Of a stretch of 64,000 bases of DNA, positions 46,889 through 55,165 are shown one piece after another. The notes beneath the pieces were generated by a model, which worked only from the letters and a program-made list of their open reading frames with translations, was not told the DNA's origin and did not search any database. Numbering within the stretch: position 1 is the stretch's first letter; every line of letters starts with the position of its first letter. Origin of the DNA: CAG-307 sp964524125 (GTDB taxonomy: Bacteria > Bacillota_I > Bacilli_A > Acholeplasmatales > Anaeroplasmataceae); contig CAZGBY010000001.1 in the NCBI GenBank assembly GCA_964524125.1, forward strand, positions 27,154 to 91,153, in the 5' to 3' direction. A program made the position numbers and the translations under genes.

Positions 46889-47476
46889 TTATAGTTTACA
46901 TACTAAAATATATTCTCTATCTTTATTTTCTTTAAATAAATCTGAACAATCTATTTTATCTATTATTTCTATGTTATTATTAGCTATATAATATAAATAT
47001 TCTAAAGAAGGAAAATAAAAGAATAATTTAAATTCCCTTAGATTATTACTTAAGCTTATTTTTATATTATTAATTACTTTTTCAAGGACCTCTACAGAAA
47101 AAGGATTAAAAAAATACGCTCCTGTAATATTATCATCTATGTTAAATAAAGAGGCTTCACTTAAATAGAATGAAGTTCTATTCTTACTTAGAGCAGTTTC
47201 TTTATTAGTAATTGCACTATTATATAACCTTTTATCATATTCTACACCAATCATATTAACTTTTGTACAATATGCTAAATAAAAATCTACCCTTCCTTTA
47301 CCACAGCCGAAATCTATTATATATTCTTTTTTCTTAATATATCCTGAATATGCTAAACGTTCAAGTACACAGTATGGTGTAGCTTCATATGGATAGTTTA
47401 TAAAATTAGAATTTGAATCATCTCTACCATTTGTTTTAATATGTAATAACTTATCATATTCTACTTCTTTATCCAT
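46889..47476 (-). CDS. Class I SAM-dependent methyltransferase
   Basis: 195 residues with the Rossmann motif I YIIDFGCGKGRVDFYLA (about 52-68) and acidic VEYDKRLY (about 80-87) for SAM binding. GAYFFNPFSVEV follows as motif IV with NPF. Substrate not evident. NPF resembles the NPPF of small nucleic-acid or protein methylases. It overlaps the HD gene upstream by 8 bases. Confidence 0.85.
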   Translation of the reverse strand: MDKEVEYDKLLHIKTNGRDDSNSNFINYPYEATPYCVLERLAYSGYIKKKEYIIDFGCGKGRVDFYLAYCTKVNMIGVEYDKRLYNSAITNKETALSKNRTSFYLSEASLFNIDDNITGAYFFNPFSVEVLEKVINNIKISLSNNLREFKLFFYFPSLEYLYYIANNNIEIIDKIDCSDLFKENKDREYILVCKL

Positions 47477-48125
47477 TTATATTCTCCTTATTAATATTTA
47501 AATCAAATTCTAATTGATTAATAAATTCTTTTACTAGATTTTGTTTATTTTGCCAATATCTTATTGCAGGTTTAGTTTTCATAGGATTTTCATTTAATAT
47601 ATGTGCAGAATATTTAATAATCTTGTAGTAGCAATCTAAATAGCTTTGTGGGTGTTTATACGATAGGTTTATCATATCCCAACATATAGACATCGCCCCT
47701 TCTTCATCTAATATATCAGCTTCCATTAATATTATAAGTTCTAAAGGAGTATCTTTTTCTTTTAATAATTCTTTATTAGAATGTTCTTTAATTAAGAAAG
47801 ATACATATTCAATTTTATTAATATCATAATTATTTCTTATTGCATATTCTTTCCAAATTTGTGCGCCTTCTAAAGGATGAGAATTATAAAACGATTCAAC
47901 TCCATATGCAACATCATGAAATGTAGCAGCTAATAATATACAATCAAGTGATACTCTAGATTTAAATATTTCATCTAATTCATTGTATATTCTTAAACAC
48001 CAAGTACATACATTTTTAATGTGTTCTGATCTTTTTCTAAATGTCTCTGTTTCTCTTCTTGATAACTCACCATTTGTAGTTGTTAGATAATCTTTAACGT
48101 ATTCAAATTCTTTTTCAAAGTTCAT
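47469..48125 (-). CDS. HD-domain phosphohydrolase
   Basis: 218 residues. HD metal ligands are H in SEHIKNVC (about 34), HD in AATFHDVAYG (about 69-70), H in NSHPLEGA and a later EADILDE. This is the common HD-superfamily hydrolase arrangement, usually acting on nucleotide phosphomonoesters or diesters. It precedes a methyltransferase with an 8-base overlap, so they are coupled. Substrate unknown. Confidence 0.88.
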   Translation of the reverse strand: MNFEKEFEYVKDYLTTTNGELSRRETETFRKRSEHIKNVCTWCLRIYNELDEIFKSRVSLDCILLAATFHDVAYGVESFYNSHPLEGAQIWKEYAIRNNYDINKIEYVSFLIKEHSNKELLKEKDTPLELIILMEADILDEEGAMSICWDMINLSYKHPQSYLDCYYKIIKYSAHILNENPMKTKPAIRYWQNKQNLVKEFINQLEFDLNINKENING

Positions 48126-48200
48126 AAAATAATTCCTCTTTTTCTATTTATATTATAAACCAACTAAAGACATATTTGAAGATGTAATATTATAAAAAAG

Positions 48201-48220
48201 GCCTTGGATTTAACCAAGAC
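48201..48220 (-). terminator. Terminator of yebC
   Basis: On the minus strand GTCTTGG, loop TTAAAT, CCAAGGC, then CTTTTTT. Confidence 0.85.
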
Positions 48221-48240
48221 CACATTTGATGTTTGAATCA

Positions 48241-48960
48241 TTATTCTTCAATATCAGCATTATGATGAACAGCTTGTACATCTTCACATTCAGATAATAA
48301 TTCAAGCATATGTTCAAATTTAGATGTTGTTTCTTCATCTAATTCAACTAATGAATTAGGGAATAAATTAACTTCATCAGTTTCAAATTCTAAATCTTCT
48401 TTAGCATTAACTAAAGCTTCTCTAATAGAAGAGAAATTTTCAGGTTCTGCAATTATAGTTACAAATCCATCTTCATCAGTAGACATATCAATAAAATCAC
48501 AGCCAGCTTCCATTAAAGCTTCCATCGATTCATCTTCTGATAACCCTTCAAATACAAACTTAGCTTGTCTTGAAAACATAAATCCAGCTGATGCACCAAA
48601 GTTACCACCAGTTTTAGTAAATGCAGAACGAACAAAAGATACAGTACGATTAACATTATCAGTTAAACATTCAACAATAACTGCTACATTGCCATTACCC
48701 ATACCTTCATAAGTAATTTCTTTCATTGCACCAGATGTAACACCTTTTGCCTTTTCAATTGCTCTTTTAATTACATCTGCAGGACATTGGTCCTTTTTAG
48801 CACGTTCTATAGTTTTCTTTAAAATTTGATTCATTTCAGGATCAGGAACACCAGATTTAGCCGCTTCTAGAATTTCCTTTCCCCATTTTGAATATTTTTT
48901 AGATTTCATCAATGCAGTCTTTGCCATTGATGCTGCACGAACTTCATGAGCTCTACCCAT
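48241..48960 (-). CDS. yebC: YebC/PmpR family protein
   Basis: 239 residues beginning MGRAHEVRAASMAKTALMKSK, the subgroup of YebC with MGRAHEVR. The three-domain fold is intact (CPADVIKRAIEKAKG, YEGMGNGNVAVIVECLTDN, GGNFGASAGFMF). YebC/TACO1 proteins are thought to ease translation of proline-rich stretches and some regulate transcription. It has its own terminator. Highly conserved and likely essential or near so. Confidence 0.95.
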   Translation of the reverse strand: MGRAHEVRAASMAKTALMKSKKYSKWGKEILEAAKSGVPDPEMNQILKKTIERAKKDQCPADVIKRAIEKAKGVTSGAMKEITYEGMGNGNVAVIVECLTDNVNRTVSFVRSAFTKTGGNFGASAGFMFSRQAKFVFEGLSEDESMEALMEAGCDFIDMSTDEDGFVTIIAEPENFSSIREALVNAKEDLEFETDEVNLFPNSLVELDEETTSKFEHMLELLSECEDVQAVHHNADIEE

Positions 48961-49053
48961 AATTATACATCCTTTCGTTATATGATTAAATCATACTTAA
49001 TTTTAACCTGTTATATTATAAAACGGTTTATATTATTTTTCAATAAAATCTTA

Positions 49054-49509
49054 CTAATATCTTTTTGAAAAATAAGTAAGTGTTGCAAAATATACTATAG
49101 CTATTACAACAATTAATCCACCCAAAGTATAAAATAGTAATTTAGAGAAGAATCCAGATACTATTAAAGCTACTGCAATTATATATAAAGTTAATTTTAA
49201 AGTAAATGAAGTAGTACGTTGTTTTATATATAAATTTCTTTCATCATATTTTTTAATAAAGTAATCCGTAGCATAATCTTCAGATATAATTATTCTTATA
49301 TAATGAACAATCTTAAATGCGATTATTAATTCAAATACAACTACCACCATTAATCTTAGAACTTCTAAGTCTAGTGAATTATCTGAACCAAAGAATTCAT
49401 AAATAATTGATAATATAAAATATGCTGCAATTGGTAGTAATGTAGATGCACTCATTACGCATAACTTACCAATTGTATGTTTACGCTTTTTTTGATAATT
49501 GAATTCCAT
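49054..49509 (-). CDS. Four-helix membrane protein paired with an XRE regulator
   Basis: 151 residues with four membrane helices (about 15-36, 45-67, 103-120, 125-144) and a middle cytosolic loop with YFIKKYDERNLYIKQRT, a pattern found in small membrane proteins next to XRE regulators (DUF6773/DUF2178-like). It starts 2 bases downstream of the regulator stop. Function unknown; such pairs often regulate each other or respond to envelope stress. Confidence 0.75.
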   Translation of the reverse strand: MEFNYQKKRKHTIGKLCVMSASTLLPIAAYFILSIIYEFFGSDNSLDLEVLRLMVVVVFELIIAFKIVHYIRIIISEDYATDYFIKKYDERNLYIKQRTTSFTLKLTLYIIAVALIVSGFFSKLLFYTLGGLIVVIAIVYFATLTYFSKRY

Positions 49510-49511
49510 TA

Positions 49512-49712
49512 TTAGTCATCCTCCTCAAGAATAAAAATTTGTTCTACAGGTCTTCCAAATACTTTAGCAATTTTAAGTGCTAAAGTTAAAGACGCAGTAT
49601 ACTTCCCACTTTCAATAGAAATTATAGTTTGTCTTGTAACTCCAACCATTCTTGCTAATTCTTCTTGAGTTAATTTTCTATTTTTCCTTAAACGATAAAC
49701 TATGTTATCCAT
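49512..49712 (-). CDS. XRE-family transcriptional regulator
   Basis: 66 residues, a single HTH_3 domain (KLTQEELARMVGVTRQTIISIE) of the short 'helix-turn-helix' regulator type. AAAGGAG precedes the ATG by about 7 bases. It starts a two-gene operon with the membrane protein. A palindrome AAGTAT-GAT-ATACTT lies over its own promoter region (49738-49752), consistent with autorepression. Confidence 0.92.
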   Translation of the reverse strand: MDNIVYRLRKNRKLTQEELARMVGVTRQTIISIESGKYTASLTLALKIAKVFGRPVEQIFILEEDD

Positions 49713-49737
49713 AAGATCAACTCCTTTGTACTAGTAT

Positions 49738-49752
49738 AAGTATATCATACTT
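49738..49752. promoter_or_regulatory. Inverted repeat AAGTATATCATACTT before the XRE gene
   Basis: Perfect 6-3-6 palindrome 26 bases before the regulator start, overlapping a TATACT -10-like element. This is a candidate operator for the XRE protein. Confidence 0.55.
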
Positions 49753-49773
49753 TACAAAATTAATAAAACAATT

Positions 49774-51480
49774 TTAATCTTTATTTTGATATTCTTTTTT
49801 TAAATTGATTAATATTTTGTTTACTTTAGGCATAATCGATTTTAAAGAACCCATCTGGAATGGATTTTTAAATTTTATAGAATCAAGTAATTCTAAGAAA
49901 GATTTAGAACCACCAAGCTTACAAAGTTCATAATAAGTATTCCATGCATTATCATGATTTTCATTATCAAGTAATAAAAATTGGAATGCACATACTTGAG
50001 CTAAAGTATAATCTATATAATAAAATGCGTTTGAAAAAATATGACTTTGTTTATGCCAAAAAGCTCCATTTTCATAATATGATATACCATCATAATCTTT
50101 CCAAGGTGTATACTTACGTTCAATTTGTAGCCAATATTCTTTTCTTTCTTTAGGTGAAATATTGGGATTTTCATATACATAATGTTGGAAATCATCAACA
50201 CATACTCCATAAGGAATAAATGTAATAGCTTCTGCTAAATGTTTATAACGATATTTAGTTGCGTCGTTTTCAAAGAATTTTTCCATATAAGGATATGCAA
50301 AAAATTCCATTGACATTGAATGAATCTCACAAGCTTCAAGGGTTGGCCAAAAAACATCAGAAATTTCTAAATTTTTAGATGCAGTATAGCATTCAAATGC
50401 GTGTCCTGCTTCATGTGTTAATACATCAACATCACCCATTGTTCCATTAAAATTAGAGAATATAAATGGTGCCTTATAATCTGAAATAATAGTACAATAA
50501 CCTCCACCTTGTTTTCCAGGTTTTGATTCTAAATCCATTAATTCATTATCCCTCATAAACGTGAAGAATTCTTTAGTTTCAAAAGATATATCACTATACA
50601 TTTCTAAGGCTTTATTTACTAAAGTATCTTTATCTTTATTATGCATAGGATTTCCATCTTTGTAAAATAATGGAATATCATATGATTTAAAATCTTCTAT
50701 ACCAATTCTAAGTGCTTGGTCTTTAATTAAATTAGACGCAATCGGTACAATTTCATCTAGAACTTGTTTTCTATAAGACGAAACCATATCTGCATTATAA
50801 TCACTTCTAGATAGGCGTATATATCCAAATTCAATATAGTTTTTATAGCCCATCTTTTTTGCCATTTTATCTCTTACATGAACAAGTTTATCATAAATTT
50901 CATCTACTTTATTTTCAATTGATGACATAAACTCTGCTACTTTCAATGTAGCTTCTTTTCTAGTATTTCTATTACTAGATGATGTATAATATGTCATTTG
51001 ACTTAAGTTATTTATTTTACCATCAAATTCTATTTTAGCACTTGCAAGTAATTTAGAATATTCAGTGCAAAGTTTAGATTCTAAAACTAAATCATCCATT
51101 ATTTTCTCATCAAATGATTTTAAATTTAATTCTAATATATTAAACCATTGCTTACCGTATTTATCTTCTAATTCATTTCTATATTTAGAATTTATTAAAC
51201 TTTTAGCATATTTATTTAAAGCATTTTGAAATTTAGGTGCATTTTCATCAAAAAATTCTTGTTCCTTAATATAAAATTCATCTTGTGTATTAATACTATT
51301 TCTTATAGCACAAATAGTACCTAATGTTTGAAAATGATCAGATATCATTTGAGCTTCTTTTATTAAAGAAATAACTTCTTCTAAATGTTTAGCATTATTA
51401 ATAGATAAAGCTATATTTTCTATTTTATTAATTATCTCATTTAAGTTAGGTCTTTCGCATTTATATTCATTAAATTTCAT
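49774..51480 (-). CDS. M3-family oligoendopeptidase
   Basis: 568 residues, a zinc metallopeptidase of the PepF/M3 family that cuts short peptides in the cytosol. The zinc site is LTHEAGHAFECYT (HExxH at about 356), with the third ligand Glu in LEACEIHSMSMEFF. The N-terminal helical domain and C-terminal YYIDYTLAQVCAFQF fit. It has no signal peptide. It is preceded by the isomerase terminator. Confidence 0.95.
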   Translation of the reverse strand: MKFNEYKCERPNLNEIINKIENIALSINNAKHLEEVISLIKEAQMISDHFQTLGTICAIRNSINTQDEFYIKEQEFFDENAPKFQNALNKYAKSLINSKYRNELEDKYGKQWFNILELNLKSFDEKIMDDLVLESKLCTEYSKLLASAKIEFDGKINNLSQMTYYTSSSNRNTRKEATLKVAEFMSSIENKVDEIYDKLVHVRDKMAKKMGYKNYIEFGYIRLSRSDYNADMVSSYRKQVLDEIVPIASNLIKDQALRIGIEDFKSYDIPLFYKDGNPMHNKDKDTLVNKALEMYSDISFETKEFFTFMRDNELMDLESKPGKQGGGYCTIISDYKAPFIFSNFNGTMGDVDVLTHEAGHAFECYTASKNLEISDVFWPTLEACEIHSMSMEFFAYPYMEKFFENDATKYRYKHLAEAITFIPYGVCVDDFQHYVYENPNISPKERKEYWLQIERKYTPWKDYDGISYYENGAFWHKQSHIFSNAFYYIDYTLAQVCAFQFLLLDNENHDNAWNTYYELCKLGGSKSFLELLDSIKFKNPFQMGSLKSIMPKVNKILINLKKEYQNKD

Positions 51481-51504
51481 TATAAATCATATCCTTTCTT
51501 TGCA

Positions 51505-51532
51505 ATAAAGAGTAAAACAAAAAGTTTTACTC
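51505..51532 (-). terminator. Terminator of the RpiB-like gene
   Basis: GAGTAAAAC, loop TTTTT, GTTTTACTC and T-rich tail on the minus strand. Confidence 0.85.
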
Positions 51533-51540
51533 ATAATTTA

Positions 51541-52179
51541 TTACATATTTAAAAGCTTAGTTAAATAAGATTTAACTTCACTATCTTTAGCATTTGTAAA
51601 ATAGAAATCCTTAAATGATTGTCTATTTACAGCACCAAGTAATAATTCTTGGTCAATATTTTGTAAAATATTAATTAAAGATTGGTGTGTTACTTCTTTT
51701 ACTTTATCAAGAATTTTCTTATTTCTTTGTTCAGGTTCTCTTCTTTCTTTAGGATATCCCATACCACGAGGACCATTAAATAAATTTTCAAAACAATACT
51801 TTAAATTAAGTTCTGCACCCCATCCAAATCCTTTTGCAAATGGCATCGCTACACAGTTTCCATCATTGATTTGACCAAACATATATGCGTCAGATGGATC
51901 TACAATAAGACCACATAATACTTTAGGGAATGAGTTACATGCAAGCATAGCACCTGCACCTGTACCACAACCTGTTACAACAAAATCTACAACTTCTTCG
52001 TTAAGTAAGATAGCTGCTAAAATACCATTTTGCACATAAGTTAAGGCATTGTCATCAGAATTAAACATACCGATGTTTATAACTTCATGTCCTAAAGGAT
52101 TTACAACACTTGTAAGTGTATTATAAATAAGTTCATTTTTAGCTGCTTGGCTATTTTCATTAATTAATGCAATTTTCAT
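51541..52179 (-). CDS. RpiB/LacA/LacB-family sugar-phosphate isomerase
   Basis: 212 residues. It has the RpiB/LacAB fold with the catalytic Cys in TGCGTGAGAMLACN (about 70) and NDGNCVAMP. It is longer than RpiB (about 150), with a C-terminal helical extension (about 140-212), as in a related subgroup of unknown substrate. Reaction likely an aldose-ketose isomerisation of a sugar phosphate. Monocistronic. Confidence 0.85.
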   Translation of the reverse strand: MKIALINENSQAAKNELIYNTLTSVVNPLGHEVINIGMFNSDDNALTYVQNGILAAILLNEEVVDFVVTGCGTGAGAMLACNSFPKVLCGLIVDPSDAYMFGQINDGNCVAMPFAKGFGWGAELNLKYCFENLFNGPRGMGYPKERREPEQRNKKILDKVKEVTHQSLINILQNIDQELLLGAVNRQSFKDFYFTNAKDSEVKSYLTKLLNM

Positions 52180-52535
52180 TTTTTATTCCTCCAATTTATT
52201 TAGGTACTGTCAAAAGTCGCTACTTTTCGTACCATATTTTTTATCTATTTTAATAGTGTTTTTCACTAATAAAATTAATTTTAATTAACAAAAAAGATAG
52301 ATCCTTTGTTATAATAATTGTGACTAGAAATAAAACAGAAAGGAATCTATCACGCTATAAGTATAGCACAAATAATTAATTTTAAAAAGAGTATTGAATC
52401 AATTAGTTTAAATTTGTTTCACAGGATTTTCAAGGTTTTTTATACAAACTAATAGAGTTTTATAGTTTTAAACTTTAGACGAAATAAAAAGGAAATTCAA
52501 ATATATTTATATACCTAAATTTCCTTATAATTTAT
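52180..52535. other. 356-bp intergenic region with an inverted repeat
   Basis: It holds the gyrA terminator (52489-52526) and an imperfect inverted repeat, GATAGATCCTTT near 52299 and AAAGGAATCTATC near 52339. There is no intact ORF. The right part could be an IS remnant (a short frame with Lys/Phe-rich residues), but nothing supports a specific family. Confidence 0.45.
52489..52526 (-). terminator. Terminator of the yaaA-recF-gyrB-gyrA operon
   Basis: On the minus strand AAGGAAATT pairs with AATTTCCTT, followed by TTTT. Confidence 0.8.
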
Positions 52536-55154
52536 TTATTCATTTTCGTTTAAATTGTTACTACTTTCAACATTTGATACGATATTTACATCTTGATCAT
52601 TTGCAATTGAATCAATCTTACTATCTTCTTCGCTTGGTACTATAGCTATTGAAGATACATGTTGATCATCTTTCAAACGAATAAGTTTAACACCTTGAGT
52701 AGCTCTACCAGTTTGAGAGATATCACTACAATGCATTCTAATAGTCATTCCCTTATTAGTTGTCGCAATTAAATCAAGATTATCATTTACAGCACGAAGT
52801 GTTGCAAGACGTCCATTCTTATCAGTAATATTAAGTGTCTTAACACCCATACCACCTCTAGTTTGTAGTCTATATTCAGATACATCAGTACGTTTACCAT
52901 AACCTTTTTCAGTCACTACTAAGATATCTTTTACATCATCACGTACAACTGCCATACCAACTAAATGTTCACCTTCTGGTAGCTTCATACCACGAACACC
53001 AGTTGCACTACGTCCAATTTCTCTAACTTTATCTTCGTTAAATCTTATTGCTTTACCATTTGAAGCACCAAGAATGATTTCTTCATGACCTGATGTAACT
53101 TCGACTTGTAAAAGTTCATCACCCTCAACAAGATTAATTGCGTTAATACCATTAGTTCTAATATTTTGGAATTGAGAAATGCTTGTTCGTTTAATAGTAC
53201 CATTCTTTGTTACAAAGAATATACATTGGCTTGAATCTTTAATATCTGAGATATTTGTAACTGCGGCTAGTTTTTCTCCTTCTTGGAAGTTTATCATATT
53301 TACTAAAGGAATACCTTTAGATATACGATTTCCTTCAGGGATTTGATAACCTTTTAACTTATATACTCTACCTAGATTAGTAAAGAATAATAAGAAATCG
53401 TGAGTTGATGTATATGCAACATGTTCAACAATATCATTTTCTTTTGTTTTAATACCTGTTACACCAACACCACCTCTTGATTGAGAATGATATTCAGATG
53501 TTTTCATACGTTTAGCATAACCACCACGAGTGATAGTAATTAAAACATCATCTTCTGGAATTAAGTCTTCATTTTCAATATTTAAATCTAAATGTAAAGC
53601 CATTTCTGATTTACGTTTATCATTATATTTACCCTTAATTTCAAGAAGTTCTTCTTTAATAATTTCTTCTTTATTTTCTTTAGATTCTAAGATTGTACGA
53701 AGTCTTGTAACTTCGCTTTCTAAGAACTTATATTCATCTTCAGTCTTTTGACGAGATAATCCTGATAATCTTCTTAGTTGCATATCTAAGATAGCTTGAG
53801 CTTGTTTTTCTGATAAATTAAATCTTTCCATTAACAAGTCTTTTTCTTCACCATTCATAGAGCCACGAATAATCTTAATGATTTCATCAATATGATCAGT
53901 TGCAATAATGAAACCTTCTAAGATATGCATACGCTTTAAGTCTTCATCAAGTTCATATTCAGTTCTTCTTGTAATTACATCAATTTGATGATTAATATAA
54001 ACTTCAAGTGCACGTTTTAAACTTAAAGACTCAGGACGTCCATCTACAAGTGCAATTGTATTAATACCAAAACTTGATTGAAGTTGAGTGTATTTATATA
54101 AATTATTTAAAAGAACATGAGGATTAACATCATTTCTAACTTCAATTACAATTCTCATACCTTTCATTGAAGATTCATCACGAAGGTCTGTAATACCATC
54201 GACAATATGATTTTTAGCAACTTCACCAATTCTTTCAAGTAATGTTGATTTTCTTAAACCATAAGGTATTTCAGTTACAATGATTTCTGCATGTGATTTT
54301 TTATTTTTGGGTTCAATAATTTCACATTTAGATCTAACAACGATTGTACCAGAACCTGTATTATAAGCTTGTCTTAATCCATCAGCACCCATAATAATAC
54401 CACCAGTAGGGAAGTCAGGTCCTGGAATAAAACGCATTAAATCTTCGTTTGTTAACATTGGATTTTCCATTAACGCTATTGTACCATCAATAACTTCACC
54501 TAAATTATGAGGTGGAATATTAGTAGCCATACCTACTGCTATACCTGTTGCACCATTTACTAGTAAGTTAGGAATACGAGCAGGTAATACTGCAGGTTCT
54601 TGTTCAGTTGCGTCATAGTTTGGTTGGAAGTCTACAGTATTTTTTCTTAAATCTCTTAGCATTTCCCCTGAAATCTTAGACATACGTGCTTCTGTATAAC
54701 GCATCGCAGCCGCACCATCACCATCGACAGAACCAAAGTTTCCATGTCCATCTACTAAAGGATATCTATAAGAGAAATCTTGTGCCATACGGACTAAAGC
54801 TTCATAAATAGATGAGTCACCATGAGGGTGATACTTACCCATTACGTCTCCGACAATACGAGCAGATTTCTTATGAGCAACAGTATGATAAACTTTAAGT
54901 TCATCCATACCATATAAAATACGACGTTGTACTGGTTTTAAACCATCACGGGCATCTGGAAGTGCACGGTCAACTATTACGCTCATTGCGTAGTTCAAAA
55001 ATGATTGTTTAAGTTTTCCAGATAACATAACTGAATCGATGTTACCATGATTGTATTCTACATTTGAAGAAATTTCACCTACTTGAAGATTTTCTTCTTC
55101 ATCTAGAATTTCATCTTCAAGTTCTGGATTTTCATTTTTAATATCATCAGCCAT
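52536..55154 (-). CDS. gyrA: DNA gyrase subunit A
   Basis: 872 residues, the breakage-reunion subunit. The catalytic Tyr lies in AAAMRYTEARMSK (about residue 155, shifted by an acidic N-terminal extension of roughly 35 residues). The QRDR reads HPHGDSSIYEAL with Ser and Glu at the usual quinolone positions, so no common resistance change. The GyrA-box QSRGGVGVTG and later QTRGGMGVK repeats mark the C-terminal beta-pinwheel. It follows gyrB with an 11-base gap. Confidence 0.97.
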   Translation of the reverse strand: MADDIKNENPELEDEILDEEENLQVGEISSNVEYNHGNIDSVMLSGKLKQSFLNYAMSVIVDRALPDARDGLKPVQRRILYGMDELKVYHTVAHKKSARIVGDVMGKYHPHGDSSIYEALVRMAQDFSYRYPLVDGHGNFGSVDGDGAAAMRYTEARMSKISGEMLRDLRKNTVDFQPNYDATEQEPAVLPARIPNLLVNGATGIAVGMATNIPPHNLGEVIDGTIALMENPMLTNEDLMRFIPGPDFPTGGIIMGADGLRQAYNTGSGTIVVRSKCEIIEPKNKKSHAEIIVTEIPYGLRKSTLLERIGEVAKNHIVDGITDLRDESSMKGMRIVIEVRNDVNPHVLLNNLYKYTQLQSSFGINTIALVDGRPESLSLKRALEVYINHQIDVITRRTEYELDEDLKRMHILEGFIIATDHIDEIIKIIRGSMNGEEKDLLMERFNLSEKQAQAILDMQLRRLSGLSRQKTEDEYKFLESEVTRLRTILESKENKEEIIKEELLEIKGKYNDKRKSEMALHLDLNIENEDLIPEDDVLITITRGGYAKRMKTSEYHSQSRGGVGVTGIKTKENDIVEHVAYTSTHDFLLFFTNLGRVYKLKGYQIPEGNRISKGIPLVNMINFQEGEKLAAVTNISDIKDSSQCIFFVTKNGTIKRTSISQFQNIRTNGINAINLVEGDELLQVEVTSGHEEIILGASNGKAIRFNEDKVREIGRSATGVRGMKLPEGEHLVGMAVVRDDVKDILVVTEKGYGKRTDVSEYRLQTRGGMGVKTLNITDKNGRLATLRAVNDNLDLIATTNKGMTIRMHCSDISQTGRATQGVKLIRLKDDQHVSSIAIVPSEEDSKIDSIANDQDVNIVSNVESSNNLNENE

Positions 55155-55165
55155 AGTTAACCTCC

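Noticed and set aside
52180..52480. Insertion-sequence transposase remnant
   Set aside because: Only a short inverted repeat and a 35-codon frame; no recognisable transposase motif.
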